From Streptomyces sp. NBC_00258 (lineage in GTDB: Bacteria; Actinomycetota; Actinomycetes; Streptomycetales; Streptomycetaceae): 64,000 nucleotides of DNA. Within the stretch, counting starts at the first letter, position 1, and each line of letters opens with the position of its first letter. Where the stretch lies: positions 7,564,001-7,628,000 of the forward strand of contig NZ_CP108081.1 in the NCBI RefSeq assembly GCF_036182465.1, given 5' to 3'. Shown in pieces: positions 32,748 to 41,747 of this stretch. Position numbers and translations under genes: made by a program. Below the pieces are notes generated by a model. That model worked only from the letters and a program-made list of their open reading frames with translations, had not been told where the DNA came from and ran no database searches.

Positions 32748-34685
32748 TCAGGGAATCTTGACCCACTGGGCCTTGCTCGGGGTGCCCTGGTCGTCCGTGA
32801 CGAACAGCATGTACCAGCCGGACTCGACGAGGTTGCGGCTCTTGGGGATGGTGACCTCGATGCCGTTCTTCGTCTTCGTGAAGTCCAGCGCGATGGACCG
32901 CTGGTCGACGTCGGTGACGTGGGTCGACGCGCTCGGCCGGATCAGCCGGGCCGACTTGATCGACGAGGCGTGCTGCGAGGTGAACGTCCCGGTGCCGCCG
33001 CGCTCGATGGTCTTGGGACCGCCCGAGAGGGAGGGCCGCGAACCCTGGTACAGGTACGGCGGCGTATAGATCTCCACGCGCTGCTCGAACTTGCCCGGCT
33101 TGGTGTTGCCCTTGTCGGCGTAGAGCGAGTCCGAGCCGAAGAACATCACGCGGCCGTCGGGCAGCAGGATCGAGCCCGAGTGGTAGTTCCGGCCCACCAG
33201 CGGGTCGGCGACCCGCTTGAAGTCGTTGGACTTCGAGTCGTACATCCGCGCCTGGAGGATGTTGGAGGCACCGCGGCCGCGGTAGTCCTCCGAGCCGCCG
33301 GACACCAGCACGTCGTCGTTGGGCAGGATCGAGTACTGCGGGTAGCGCGTACCCTTCTCCAGCTCGGGACCGTCGACGAACTTCGGGTCGTCGGCCAGCA
33401 GGTCGATGATGCGGGTCTTCTTGCTGGACCGCTCGGACTCGCCGACCCCGCCACCGCCGATCACCATGTACTTCTCGTCCTGCGCGGGCGGCAGCAGCAC
33501 CGTGCCCGCGGTCTCCAGGAGCTTCGGGTCGGACATGCCCTTGAGTTTGTTGAACTTGTTCGTCTTCAGGTCCCAGATGCCCGGGTCACGGCCGACGTCG
33601 TCGGGGCCGTAACCGGCGTTCGCGCCCGAGTAGAACAGCTTGCCGTTCTGCATCAGGGAGATCGCCGGGTAGGTCGGGAACTGCCTGACGCCCTTGGTGT
33701 ACGTCCACTTCTTGGTCTTGGGGTCGTACACCTCGTTCTTGCCCGGCACGAGCTGGCCGATCTCGTCCAGTCCGGAGAGGCTGAGGATCTTGCCGTCGGA
33801 CAGGGTGGTGAGCGTCGGGTACCAGCGCGCCTCGTTCATCGGGTCGACCTTGATGTACTTCTCGGCGACCGGGTCGAACTCGTAGGCGTCCTTGATGCCC
33901 TGGAAGTCCTTCTTGTCCAGGGCGAGCTTCTCGGCGATGCCGTACGTGTTGCGCGCTTCGGCGCCCGACAGGCCCTGCACGCGGTAGTTGTCCTGCGTAC
34001 CCGTCTCGTACTTCTTGCCGCTCTTCTGCGCCTCGACGTAGATCCGGCCCAGGCCGGGCTCGTTGCGCAGGAACTTGCCGGTGTCCGGGTCGAAGACCTT
34101 CTTGGCCCGCTCGACGACGACCGGGTCCTTCGACACGAACGTCTTGCCGCCCTCCTTGCCCGTGAAGCGGGTGCCCGCGGGCAGGGTGATCGGCTTGTCC
34201 GGGTTCTCGTTGTGGACGACCATCAGGCCGCCGGCCTTGGTGATGTCGCCCTTGAGCTTCTCGTACCGCTTGGTGCCGCCCGCGATCAGCAGGTTGCCGT
34301 TGGGCAGTTGCGTATGGCCCGTGCAGAACAGGTCGGCCGGCGTCGGAACCTTCTTGATCGTCTTCTTGACCGGGTCCCAGACACGTGTGTCGAACTTCTT
34401 CGCGTCGAAGTTGTCCTGGTTGTTGCCGGAGCCCGCGATCAGCAGGATCTTGCCGGTGTGCAGGAGCGCGGCGTGGATGGTGTTGAGCCGGTACTCCTCC
34501 GGGAACTCGACGATGTCCCACTTGCCGTTGTCGGCCTTGTACTCAGGTCTGTTGATCTTGTACTCGTGGTACTGGTCCGACCCGAAGCGGTAGAGCGCGG
34601 GACCGTTCATCCCGGCCAGCGCAAGCACCACCGCCGCACCTATCGCGATGCGGCGGGCGCGGCGGCGGCTGGAACCGTCTTTCAC
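32748..34685 (-). CDS. glxA: Mononuclear radical copper oxidase GlxA (galactose-oxidase fold)
   Basis: A 645-residue membrane-tethered copper radical oxidase. One N-terminal helix (11-28) precedes a kelch-type beta-propeller and a C-terminal Ig-like domain. All active-site elements are visible: Cys121 (ADLFCTGHTQ) and Tyr289 for the thioether crosslink, Trp288 (EARWYPTL), Tyr501-His502 (GRNYHSGS) and the second copper His589 (SASTHVTDV). GlxA oxidises the CslA-made glycan at the hyphal tip and depends on Sco-type copper delivery. It lies downstream of cslA on the same strand (96-bp gap) and is terminated by the shared hairpin with cslZ. Confidence 0.96.
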   Translation of the reverse strand: MKDGSSRRRARRIAIGAAVVLALAGMNGPALYRFGSDQYHEYKINRPEYKADNGKWDIVEFPEEYRLNTIHAALLHTGKILLIAGSGNNQDNFDAKKFDTRVWDPVKKTIKKVPTPADLFCTGHTQLPNGNLLIAGGTKRYEKLKGDITKAGGLMVVHNENPDKPITLPAGTRFTGKEGGKTFVSKDPVVVERAKKVFDPDTGKFLRNEPGLGRIYVEAQKSGKKYETGTQDNYRVQGLSGAEARNTYGIAEKLALDKKDFQGIKDAYEFDPVAEKYIKVDPMNEARWYPTLTTLSDGKILSLSGLDEIGQLVPGKNEVYDPKTKKWTYTKGVRQFPTYPAISLMQNGKLFYSGANAGYGPDDVGRDPGIWDLKTNKFNKLKGMSDPKLLETAGTVLLPPAQDEKYMVIGGGGVGESERSSKKTRIIDLLADDPKFVDGPELEKGTRYPQYSILPNDDVLVSGGSEDYRGRGASNILQARMYDSKSNDFKRVADPLVGRNYHSGSILLPDGRVMFFGSDSLYADKGNTKPGKFEQRVEIYTPPYLYQGSRPSLSGGPKTIERGGTGTFTSQHASSIKSARLIRPSASTHVTDVDQRSIALDFTKTKNGIEVTIPKSRNLVESGWYMLFVTDDQGTPSKAQWVKIP

Positions 34686-34781
34686 TTCATTTCCCGTCTA
34701 ACTTGTCTCGATGACTGGCGTACAAGGCTTTTCCGGCTGGGGGGCCGGGGCCGGGGGACGCGGCGGAGCCGCTGACGGAAC

Positions 34782-36773
34782 TCAGCCCCCGGATTGGTGC
34801 TGCCGTCCCCCAAGGGCGATCTGCACGGTCTGGTCGTTGCCCCCGCCTGCCGCCCAGCTCGGCTTCTGCTGGGGCGTGTGCGGTGCGACCGGAGGCTGCT
34901 GTGAACTCTGTGGCTGGTGGGGAATGCGGCTGTCCTGCGGGGGCGCGGGCGGGTCCTGGGGACCGCCCTGCCGGTGCTTCCGCCCCTTCTTGTCCTGCCG
35001 CATCATCCAGCGCCAGGCGAACATCGGCGAGGCGGTGATCAGCAGCGCGAACGACGCCCAGATGATCATCGCCGGGTGGGCGTGACCGTAGACGAAGCCG
35101 GCGGCGATCGAGCCGGCGAAGATCAGGATGAAGTACCAGTGGTACCGGAAGGTCCCGAACCAGGTGTCGGGGCTCGCGGAATCGCCCTTCGGGGTGACCA
35201 CGAACTTGCTCTTGCGACGCAGCACGGAGTCGATCAGTGCCTTCGCGTAGAGCGGCGCCGACAGCGCGGACATGATCATGCCGGCCACACCGCCGGAGCC
35301 CTCCGGCTCGTGCGGCGAGACGTTGTGGCGGCGGTTCCAGACGTAGAGACCGATCTGCAGCGCCGAGGCGTTGCCGTAGAGCATCAGCCAGATCGCCGGG
35401 TCGATGTTCACACCCGAGGCGCCCAGGCCCAGGAACAGCGCACAGCTCAGCGCCGCCAGAAGCCAGTTGAGGGCCGACATCGGGTAGAAGATGATCATCA
35501 TCGTGTAGTTGAAGAGCTTGCTCGGCGGAAGCGAGTACCAGCCCTTCCAGTACTGCTTGAGGATCGTCTCGTACGTCCCTCGCGACCAGCGCATCTGCTG
35601 GGTGAAGAAGTCCGTCCAGGCGTTCGGGCCCTCACCGACGGCCAGCACGTCCGGCGTGTAGACCGAGCGCCACTTCTTGCCCGTCGCCGGGTTCTTGTGG
35701 CGGTGGATCTCGAAGCCGGTCGCCATGTCCTCGGTGATCGAGTCGTACAGACCGCCGATCTGCTTCAGCGCCTTGATGCGTACGGCGTTGGACGTGCCGA
35801 CGAACATCGGGGAGCCGTAGGCGTTGCCGGCCCGCTGGATCAGCGCGTGGAACAGGAACTGCTGCGACTCGGCGGCCTTGGTGATCGGGTTGTCGTAGTT
35901 GCCGTAGACCTGCGGGCCGATCACGAAGCCGACGTTCGGGTCGCGGAAGAAGCCGAGCATCCGCTCCAGGTAGTTCGGCAGCGGCACGTGGTCGGTGTCG
36001 ACGGAGGCGAAGTAGTCGTAGTTGTCGCCGTGCGCGTCCAGCCAGGCGTTGTAGTTGCCGTGCTTGGTCTTGGCGCGGTGCGGGCCCTTGGGCATGTTCC
36101 ACTTCGCGACGCCCTTGCGGGAGAAGTGGTGCACGCCGAGGCGCTCGCAGACGTCCCGGACCTCGGGGTCGTTGCCCTCGTCGAGCAGCCAGACGTGCAT
36201 GAGGCCGCGGTGGCGGATCTTGACCGCGGCTTCGAGGGTCTTCGTCACCATCTCCAGCGGCTCCTTGCCGGGCACGAAGGAGGTGAGGAAGGCCACTCTC
36301 GTACCGGTCTCGGGCACCACCGGGATCGGGTCGCGGGCGACCAGCGTGGCGTGCGCGTTCGACAGCACGTTCATGCAGCGGAACAGCTCGATCAGACCGA
36401 TCGAGACCAGCATGACCATGTCGAGCGTGGGCAGGAAGTCGTACGCGGGATAGTCCCGCTCGGTCCAGTGCGTGGGCTGGAGCAGCCAGGCCAGCAGCAC
36501 GAGCGACAGCAGCGGCGCGGCACCCAGCATCAGGGCGGCGCGCAGCCGGTGCGGCTCCTGCGAGAGCAGCGAGCGGTACTGCACCTGGTACGGCTGGGTC
36601 GGATCGGGCTGTGTGAGAGGCCCCGCAAGCCTGCTGTAGTGCTCGTAGTCGTATCTCGGCAGTGTTTTCTTGATTCTCCGGAAGCTGCCGGTCCGAGTCT
36701 GTGACGGCACCCTCAGTTGGGTGGTCTCGGACGGATCGGAGTTCTGCCGGGCGCCCGTCGGCGTCGACGTCAT
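34782..36773 (-). CDS. cslA: Cellulose-synthase-like glycosyltransferase CslA (GT2)
   Basis: A 663-residue processive family-2 glycosyltransferase. A cytoplasmic N-tail (1-75) and two TM helices (about 80-100 and 117-137) precede the catalytic domain: Asp198 (LLDEGND), DTD at 259-261, Asp349 (TEDMATG) and QxxRW at 392-396 (QQMRW). Further TM helices lie near 420-450, 460-480 and 565-620, and the tail is Pro/Gln-rich. These are the D,D,D,QxxRW hallmarks of beta-glycan synthases. CslA makes a beta-1,4-glycan at growing hyphal tips and works with GlxA downstream. It is preceded by a 315-bp promoter region with its own palindromes. Confidence 0.96.
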   Translation of the reverse strand: MTSTPTGARQNSDPSETTQLRVPSQTRTGSFRRIKKTLPRYDYEHYSRLAGPLTQPDPTQPYQVQYRSLLSQEPHRLRAALMLGAAPLLSLVLLAWLLQPTHWTERDYPAYDFLPTLDMVMLVSIGLIELFRCMNVLSNAHATLVARDPIPVVPETGTRVAFLTSFVPGKEPLEMVTKTLEAAVKIRHRGLMHVWLLDEGNDPEVRDVCERLGVHHFSRKGVAKWNMPKGPHRAKTKHGNYNAWLDAHGDNYDYFASVDTDHVPLPNYLERMLGFFRDPNVGFVIGPQVYGNYDNPITKAAESQQFLFHALIQRAGNAYGSPMFVGTSNAVRIKALKQIGGLYDSITEDMATGFEIHRHKNPATGKKWRSVYTPDVLAVGEGPNAWTDFFTQQMRWSRGTYETILKQYWKGWYSLPPSKLFNYTMMIIFYPMSALNWLLAALSCALFLGLGASGVNIDPAIWLMLYGNASALQIGLYVWNRRHNVSPHEPEGSGGVAGMIMSALSAPLYAKALIDSVLRRKSKFVVTPKGDSASPDTWFGTFRYHWYFILIFAGSIAAGFVYGHAHPAMIIWASFALLITASPMFAWRWMMRQDKKGRKHRQGGPQDPPAPPQDSRIPHQPQSSQQPPVAPHTPQQKPSWAAGGGNDQTVQIALGGRQHQSGG

Positions 36774-37088
36774 GAGTCATCCCCCCACACGCGAACCATC
36801 GCGTGCTCGTTGTTCCGTTCGCCTGCTCATGTCCCCCTAGACATTCACAGGCGCATCAACAGCAGGCCCCCGCCACCACATCATCCACATACCCTATAGA
36901 CACGGCGCACCGGCCTTCCGGTTGCATGATGCCCCCCTCGACATCCGTTCATGAACGGGGCCCCTATTCCCCGCCTTCGCACGCAACCGGTTCCAAGCCC
37001 CCAACTGCCCTGTAACCGCAGCCTCTTGTCGCCCAGGGTTCTACGCCGTTCATCATGATCGCAAGATGCGAAACACGGTGTTTACCGG
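36774..37088 (-). promoter_or_regulatory. cslA upstream region with small palindrome
   Basis: This AT-richer spacer between the FadR-type gene and cslA contains AAACACGGTGTTT (37071-37083; 6-bp arms around one base) and no open gene. It presumably carries the cslA-glxA promoter. Confidence 0.4.
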
Positions 37089-37799
37089 TCATACGCGTTC
37101 ATTGGGGTGTCTGATGGTCTCGTTCGGTGTGGTTACGGTCAAGCGGGTACGGATGTTGCCGAAGTGTTCTCTTATCGCGTCCTCCGCCCGGGTGGCGTCG
37201 CCGGAGCGCACCGCGTCGAGGATCTCCCGGTGCTGCCGACAGGTGACCTTCGGATCCTGCGGCAGCTCCACGAGATCCGTGCGTACGCGGTGGAAGGCGT
37301 CCCAGAAGGCCTCCAGGAGTTCGCTCAGCAGCAGGTTGCCCAGGCCCCGGTAGAGAGTGGCGTGAAAGGCGCGGTCCGTGTCCGCGAGACCGGTGCCGGC
37401 CGCCGCCTCCGCGTCCATGCGGTCCACCAGGGCATCCAGTTCGGCGAGATCGTCCGCCGGGACCCGGCCCGCGAGCCGGACGATCAGCCCGGTCTCCACG
37501 GCCTCGCGCAGCTGGAGGAGCTGGAGGAGGCTGTCGTCGCCCCGGTAGTGCCCGGCGACCGTGCGGAAGGCGAGGCCCTCGATCATCGGGGCCATGGACA
37601 TCGGCCCGACGTAGGTGCCGAAGCCGTGCCGGATCTCGACGATGCCCATCGCCTGGAGCGCCTTCAGCGCCTCGCGCACGGAATTGCGGCTCGCGCCGAG
37701 CAGCTCCATGAGCTCGGGCTCGGTCGGGAGTACGGCGCCCGAGGGCAGCCGGCGGTCAATGATGAGCTTCTTGATCCGCTCCTGGAGGTCGCGCGCCAT
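37089..37799 (-). CDS. FadR/GntR-family transcriptional regulator (FCD domain)
   Basis: A 236-residue regulator. The winged-helix (about 1-70) has the GntR pattern LQERIKKLIIDRRLPSGAVL, PTEPELMELLGASRNSVREAL and VEIRHGFGTYV. An FCD ligand domain follows (LREAVETGLIVRLAGR, DRAFHATLYRGLGN with metal-ligand His, and REILDAVRSGDATRAEDAI). FCD proteins sense small organic acids. It lies upstream of cslA on the same strand but 315 bp away, so it may act on its own promoter rather than cslA. The target is not evident. Confidence 0.92.
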   Translation of the reverse strand: MARDLQERIKKLIIDRRLPSGAVLPTEPELMELLGASRNSVREALKALQAMGIVEIRHGFGTYVGPMSMAPMIEGLAFRTVAGHYRGDDSLLQLLQLREAVETGLIVRLAGRVPADDLAELDALVDRMDAEAAAGTGLADTDRAFHATLYRGLGNLLLSELLEAFWDAFHRVRTDLVELPQDPKVTCRQHREILDAVRSGDATRAEDAIREHFGNIRTRLTVTTPNETIRHPNERV

Positions 37800-37859
37800 G
37801 GCCAGAGGGTAGCGGGCCGAAAGGGTTCGGCCATACGCGATGGAGTTTCGGCCGCATGC

Positions 37860-37893
37860 GAAGAGGCTCCTCGCGATGACGAGGAGCCTCTTC
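37860..37893 (-). terminator. Terminator of first tRNA-Lys
   Basis: A 14-bp perfect stem, GAAGAGGCTCCTCG (37860-37873) with CGAGGAGCCTCTTC (37880-37893), lies 6 nt downstream of the tRNA 3' end. Confidence 0.85.
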
Positions 37894-37898
37894 GGTGG

Positions 37899-37972
37899 TG
37901 CGCCGCCAGGGACTCGAACCCCGGACCCGCTGATTAAGAGTCAGCTGCTCTAACCAACTGAGCTAGCGGCGC
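37899..37972 (-). tRNA. tRNA-Lys (CUU anticodon), copy 1
   Basis: The 74-nt minus-strand gene folds as a full cloverleaf. The acceptor stem is GCGCCGC/GCGGCGC with discriminator A. The D-arm contains TAGCTCAG, the anticodon loop is CTCTTAA (anticodon CTT), and the T-arm has GGTTCGAGTC. CCA is not encoded. Identical copies lie at 44802-44875 and 59768-59841. A hairpin terminator follows. Confidence 0.97.
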
Positions 37973-38052
37973 GTGCTGCTCCGCAGATCTTACCTGGTGT
38001 CGGGGGGTGCCCCGGCCCTCCATGCACGTGTGCGGGCCGGTGGGGGCTGATC

Positions 38053-38129
38053 GCGCAGTTCCCCGCGCCCCCGAGATGGCTGGGGCCGGTGCGTCGGCTG
38101 CGCCCCTTCAGGGGCGCGGGGAACTGCGC
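38053..38129. repeat. Inverted pair of the 19-bp intergenic repeat
   Basis: GCGCAGTTCCCCGCGCCCC lies at 38053-38071 and its reverse complement at 38111-38129. Flanking sequences (CCGGTGGGGGCTGATC and GACCAGCCCCCACCC) extend the similarity into a larger imperfect inverted repeat from about 38034 to 38147. Confidence 0.85.
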
Positions 38130-38297
38130 GACCAGCCCCCACCCACCCGCAGACAAAAAACAACCCCCCTGCCGAACCGCCGGAGGCATCCCGCTTACAT
38201 CATTTGGACCGTCAACATGCGACACCCGGTGACAGTTGAGAAACTGACGGACGTGCAGAAGCGCGGACTTTTCCACCAGGAGTGTGAGGGGAATCGC

Positions 38298-39668
38298 ATG
38301 GCGGCTCCGGTATTCGAGGAATTCGATCCCGAGAGCGACTGTGATTGCCCCGGATGTAAGCACTGGCGGCTTGTGCTGCCCCATTCCGCGGCCACCGGAT
38401 TCGGCGGCCACCCGGCGGCCCACCGGGCGCTCGTCCTGGCCGCCGCGGCGGGCACGGCGCTCGGCGCGGGCCACGTCGTACCGGCCGTCGCGGCAGCCGC
38501 GCACGCCCCGCGGCTGCCCGGCGCCCCCGCGGCCGACGAACCCGACACACCGCAGGGCGGCAAGGCCCCGCTCCACGGCCCCGGAGGCGTTCCGGCCAAG
38601 ATCAGGACACCCCCGACGACCCGGTCCGAGATCATCAACCGGGCCAAGGAGTGGGTCGCCGCCGAGGTGCCCTACAGCATGAGCGCGTACTGGTCCGACG
38701 GGTACCGCCAGGACTGCTCGGGCTTCGTCTCGATGGCCTGGAACCTCGGCGGGAACGAATGGACGGGCAGCCTCGACAAGTTCGGCGTCCGGATTCCCCG
38801 GGAGCAGCTGGAGCCCGGTGACATTCTCCTGTTCCACAATCCGGCGGACCCCGAGAAGGGGTCGCACGTCGTGATTTTCGGGGGCTGGACGGATTACACG
38901 CAGGACTATTACATCGCGTACGAGGAGGCCCGCCCGCGCGCCCGCAAGCAGGCCACCCCGTACGCCTACTGGAAGTATTCGGACCGCTATCTGGCGTACC
39001 GCTACAAGGGGCTGAAAGGGGGAACGGAGGGTGAGGGGCCGGATTCGCCCGCCGACCCGAAGACTCCGAACACCCCCGTCACCTCTCCGGGGACGAAACC
39101 GGCGGCACCGCCCTACCCCGGTCCGGCGGCCTTCGGGCCCGGGGCGAGCAACGCCAGCGTCACCCGGCTGGGGCGGATGCTCGTCGAGCGGGGCGCGAGC
39201 GCGTACTACTCGGCGGGGCCCGGGCCGCGCTGGTCGGAGGCGGACCGCAGGGCCACCGAGGCGTTCCAGCGGGCGCAGGGCTGGACAGGTGCGGACGCGG
39301 ACGGGTTCCCGGGGCCGACGACCTGGGCGTACCTGGTGAGCGACAAGGGACGGGACATCGTCGCCCCGAGCGGCGGCAGTTCCGGCAAACCCGGACGTCC
39401 CCCGGCCGGAGGTGTCGCCTCGCACGGCGTCCCCGGCTACCCCGGGCGGGCGTTGTTCCGGCCGGGCGCCAGCAACGAGTACGTCACCCGGCTCGGGAAG
39501 CAGCTGGTGAGGAAGGGGTTCGGCAAGCACTACACGCAGGGGCCGGGACCGCGCTGGGGCGAGGGCGACCGGCGCAACGTCGAGGCGTTCCAGCGTGCGC
39601 AGGGGTGGCGCGGCGGTGCGGCCGACGGCTACCCGGGGCCGGAGACCTGGCGGCGGCTCTTCTCCTGA
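38298..39668 (+). CDS. Secreted NlpC/P60-type hydrolase with two peptidoglycan-binding domains
   Basis: A 456-residue exported protein. It has an unusual N-terminal Cys cluster (DCDCPGC, residues 15-20), an Ala-rich signal or anchor segment (about 44-70), and an NlpC/P60-like catalytic domain with Cys140 (YRQDCSGFVSMAW) and His190 (GSHVVIFGGW). Two peptidoglycan-binding-1-like repeats lie at about 275-330 and 400-455 (both contain TRLG and EAFQRAQGW). ATG 38298 has GAGGGG upstream; a start at 38217 would add 27 residues. It sits in the cslA neighbourhood and probably cleaves peptide bonds in the wall. The Cys cluster is odd for a secreted protein. Confidence 0.85.
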   Translation: MAAPVFEEFDPESDCDCPGCKHWRLVLPHSAATGFGGHPAAHRALVLAAAAGTALGAGHVVPAVAAAAHAPRLPGAPAADEPDTPQGGKAPLHGPGGVPAKIRTPPTTRSEIINRAKEWVAAEVPYSMSAYWSDGYRQDCSGFVSMAWNLGGNEWTGSLDKFGVRIPREQLEPGDILLFHNPADPEKGSHVVIFGGWTDYTQDYYIAYEEARPRARKQATPYAYWKYSDRYLAYRYKGLKGGTEGEGPDSPADPKTPNTPVTSPGTKPAAPPYPGPAAFGPGASNASVTRLGRMLVERGASAYYSAGPGPRWSEADRRATEAFQRAQGWTGADADGFPGPTTWAYLVSDKGRDIVAPSGGSSGKPGRPPAGGVASHGVPGYPGRALFRPGASNEYVTRLGKQLVRKGFGKHYTQGPGPRWGEGDRRNVEAFQRAQGWRGGAADGYPGPETWRRLFS

Positions 39669-39769
39669 GGAGCCGGGCCGTTCGGATGAGGACCCGGACC
39701 CGTTCGGACGGCTCCTGACGGCACTTCCCTCATGACAGTTCTTCCTGGCGCGGAGGCACGGAGGCACGT

Positions 39770-40942
39770 ATGAGTACGACGACTGAACAGTCCCCGGAGT
39801 TCGAGGGGACACCAGAGGCGGGTGGACGGGAGGCGGGTGGCCGCGGGGCGCGGCTCATCCACAACGAGGCGACCACCGAGATCCCGGTCCACCTGCTGTT
39901 CCGCGACGAGCCCGAGCCGGTGTCCGTACCGCTCGCGCCCGCCGTCGTGAGCCGGCGGCGCGGCACCGGCGAGCAGCCGAGGGTCGCCCGGCGCCCGCCC
40001 GCCCCGGTGCGGCCGCGGCCGGTGGTGGAGGTCGACCCCGACCTGGTGGAGCGGCCCGCGGGCGTACTGCCGGGCCTGGCCGGGGTACTGGCCGGTGCCG
40101 TCGGCGCGGCCGGCTGCGTCCTCGCGTCGTGGTGGGCGGGCGTGCTGCCGCCGCTCGCCGTGGACGCGCTGGGGCTGCCGGTGCGTCCGAGTGCCGGGCT
40201 CGGCGGACCGCAGTGGGCGGCGCTCGCCGGGACCGGGGCGCTCACCCTGTTCGGGTTCGGCGGGCTGGCCCGCGGCCGTACCGGACGCGCCTGGGTGCTC
40301 GGCCTCTTCGGCCGCTACCGGGGCACGGTCCGGCGCACCGGACTCATGTGGGTGAACCCGCTGGTGCTGCGCCGCCGGATCGACGTACGCCTTCGGCACT
40401 GGCGCAGCGACCCGATGCCCGCGGTCGACGCGAACGGGGTCGCGCTCAGGGTCGTCGTGCTCGTCGTCTGGCGGGTGCGGGACACCGCGCGCGCCGCGCT
40501 CGGCGTCGAGGACCACCAGCGGTATCTGCGCGAGTGCGTGGAGGCGGCGCTCGCCCGGGTGCTCGCGCAACTGCCCGCCGATGTCGCGCCGAACTCGCCG
40601 AGGGCCGCCGACTCCGCGACCCTGCGCAACACCGAGGCCGTCGGCGACTCACTGACCCGGATCGTGGCCGCGGACGCGGCGGCGGCCGGCCTCCAGGTGT
40701 TCTCCGCACAGCCGCTGCGCGTCGAGTACGCCCCCGAGGTCGCCGCCGTGATGCAGCGCCGCCGGATCGCGGCACTCGACGCCCAGCACCGCGACAAGGT
40801 CCTCACGTCGGTCGTCGACTCCGTCGAGGACACGGTGACCCGGCTGACCGTGCGCGGCCTCGTCGAACTCGACGACTACGAGCGCAAGGCTCTGGTGAAG
40901 GATCTGACGGTGGCGTTCTATACGGGACATGGAGATCGATGA
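39770..40942 (+). CDS. SPFH/Band 7 domain membrane protein
   Basis: A 390-residue membrane-associated protein. The N-tail (1-95) is Pro/Arg-rich. Two hydrophobic segments (about 98-125 and 140-168) lead into an SPFH/prohibitin-like domain (RIDVRLRHWRSDPMPAVDA, then LRVVVLVVWRVRD and RYLRECVEAALARVLAQL). The tail after residue 330 is helical (MQRRRIAALDAQHRDKVL). SPFH proteins organise membrane microdomains. ATG 39770 follows a GGAGGCAC site. Its end overlaps the start of the downstream kinase gene by 14 bp, implying co-expression. Confidence 0.85.
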   Translation: MSTTTEQSPEFEGTPEAGGREAGGRGARLIHNEATTEIPVHLLFRDEPEPVSVPLAPAVVSRRRGTGEQPRVARRPPAPVRPRPVVEVDPDLVERPAGVLPGLAGVLAGAVGAAGCVLASWWAGVLPPLAVDALGLPVRPSAGLGGPQWAALAGTGALTLFGFGGLARGRTGRAWVLGLFGRYRGTVRRTGLMWVNPLVLRRRIDVRLRHWRSDPMPAVDANGVALRVVVLVVWRVRDTARAALGVEDHQRYLRECVEAALARVLAQLPADVAPNSPRAADSATLRNTEAVGDSLTRIVAADAAAAGLQVFSAQPLRVEYAPEVAAVMQRRRIAALDAQHRDKVLTSVVDSVEDTVTRLTVRGLVELDDYERKALVKDLTVAFYTGHGDR

Positions 40943-41651
40943 CCGCCGCACCCCCGCTGCCCAACACCGCACCCCTGCCGGCGAACAGCGCACCCCCGCC
41001 GGAGACCGCCTCACCCTCGCCGGGCTCGCCTCGGACGCCTGGAGCCTGACCGACGGAACACCGCGCGCCGTGCTGGGCCTCGCAGGCCCGCCCGGCGCCG
41101 GCAAGTCGACCCTCGCCCGCGCCCTCGTCGCGCACCTGGGGGAGGGGGCCGCCTATCTGCCGCTCGACGGCTTCCATCTCTCCAACGCCCAGCTGGAGCG
41201 CCTCGGCCTGACCGCCCGCAAGGGCTCCGAGCCGAGCTTCGACGTGTGGGGATACGTCGATCTGCTGCGCCGGGTCCTGGACGAGACCGGCCGCGACATC
41301 TACGTACCGGACTACGACCGCACGCTCGACGAACCGGTCGCCGCACGGCATGTGGTGCCCCCGGCGGCCCGGCTGATCGTCACGGAGGGGAACTACCTCG
41401 CCTGCGACATGCCGGGATGGCGGGAGGCGTATGTGTTCATGGGGGAGTGCTGGTACGTCGAGGCGCCCGGGGACGTGCGTCAGGTGAGGCTGGTGGAGCG
41501 GCAGTTGGCGGGTGGGAGGGACGAGGCGCAGGCGCGGGACTGGGTCGTGACCAACGACGATCCCAACGGGGAGCTCGTGGAGAAGTCGCGGGACCGCTGC
41601 CACCGAATCCTCTCCACTATTGGTATGGACATGTTCAAGGCTCAGCAATAA
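40929..41651 (+). CDS. P-loop nucleoside/nucleotide kinase family protein (PanK/uridine-kinase-like)
   Basis: A 240-residue P-loop kinase. Walker A is GLAGPPGAGKSTLA (about 49-62), followed by the YLPLDGFHLSNAQLERLG substrate motif and an IVTEGNYLACDMPGWRE segment typical of the fructose-transport/uridine-kinase-like (YegI/panK-related) family. The N-terminal 30 residues are Pro/Thr-rich. It overlaps the SPFH gene by 14 bp. Substrate unknown; homologues phosphorylate nucleosides or sugars. Confidence 0.88.
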   Translation: MEIDDRRTPAAQHRTPAGEQRTPAGDRLTLAGLASDAWSLTDGTPRAVLGLAGPPGAGKSTLARALVAHLGEGAAYLPLDGFHLSNAQLERLGLTARKGSEPSFDVWGYVDLLRRVLDETGRDIYVPDYDRTLDEPVAARHVVPPAARLIVTEGNYLACDMPGWREAYVFMGECWYVEAPGDVRQVRLVERQLAGGRDEAQARDWVVTNDDPNGELVEKSRDRCHRILSTIGMDMFKAQQ

Positions 41652-41657
41652 TCTGGG

Positions 41658-41673
41658 ACTTGGTCTAGACCTG
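41658..41673. promoter_or_regulatory. DasR dre-like operator upstream of LPMO
   Basis: ACTTGGTCTAGACCTG contains the palindromic core GGTCTAGACC of the dre element bound by DasR, the GlcNAc-responsive GntR regulator of chitin genes. It lies 75 bp before the LPMO start. The match to the wider consensus ACTGGTCTAGACCACT is imperfect. Confidence 0.65.
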
Positions 41674-41747
41674 AATCATCGCCACACGCATCGCGATGCG
41701 CACGCACAGCTCACGGAACTTCCCCCACGTTCTCCAGGAGCGGCAGC

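Noticed and set aside
32919..34775. 618-residue plus-strand frame through glxA
   Set aside because: Leu/Val/Arg-rich shadow of a strongly supported copper oxidase gene.
34917..36704. 595-residue plus-strand frame through cslA
   Set aside because: Antisense shadow; cslA has all GT2 catalytic motifs.
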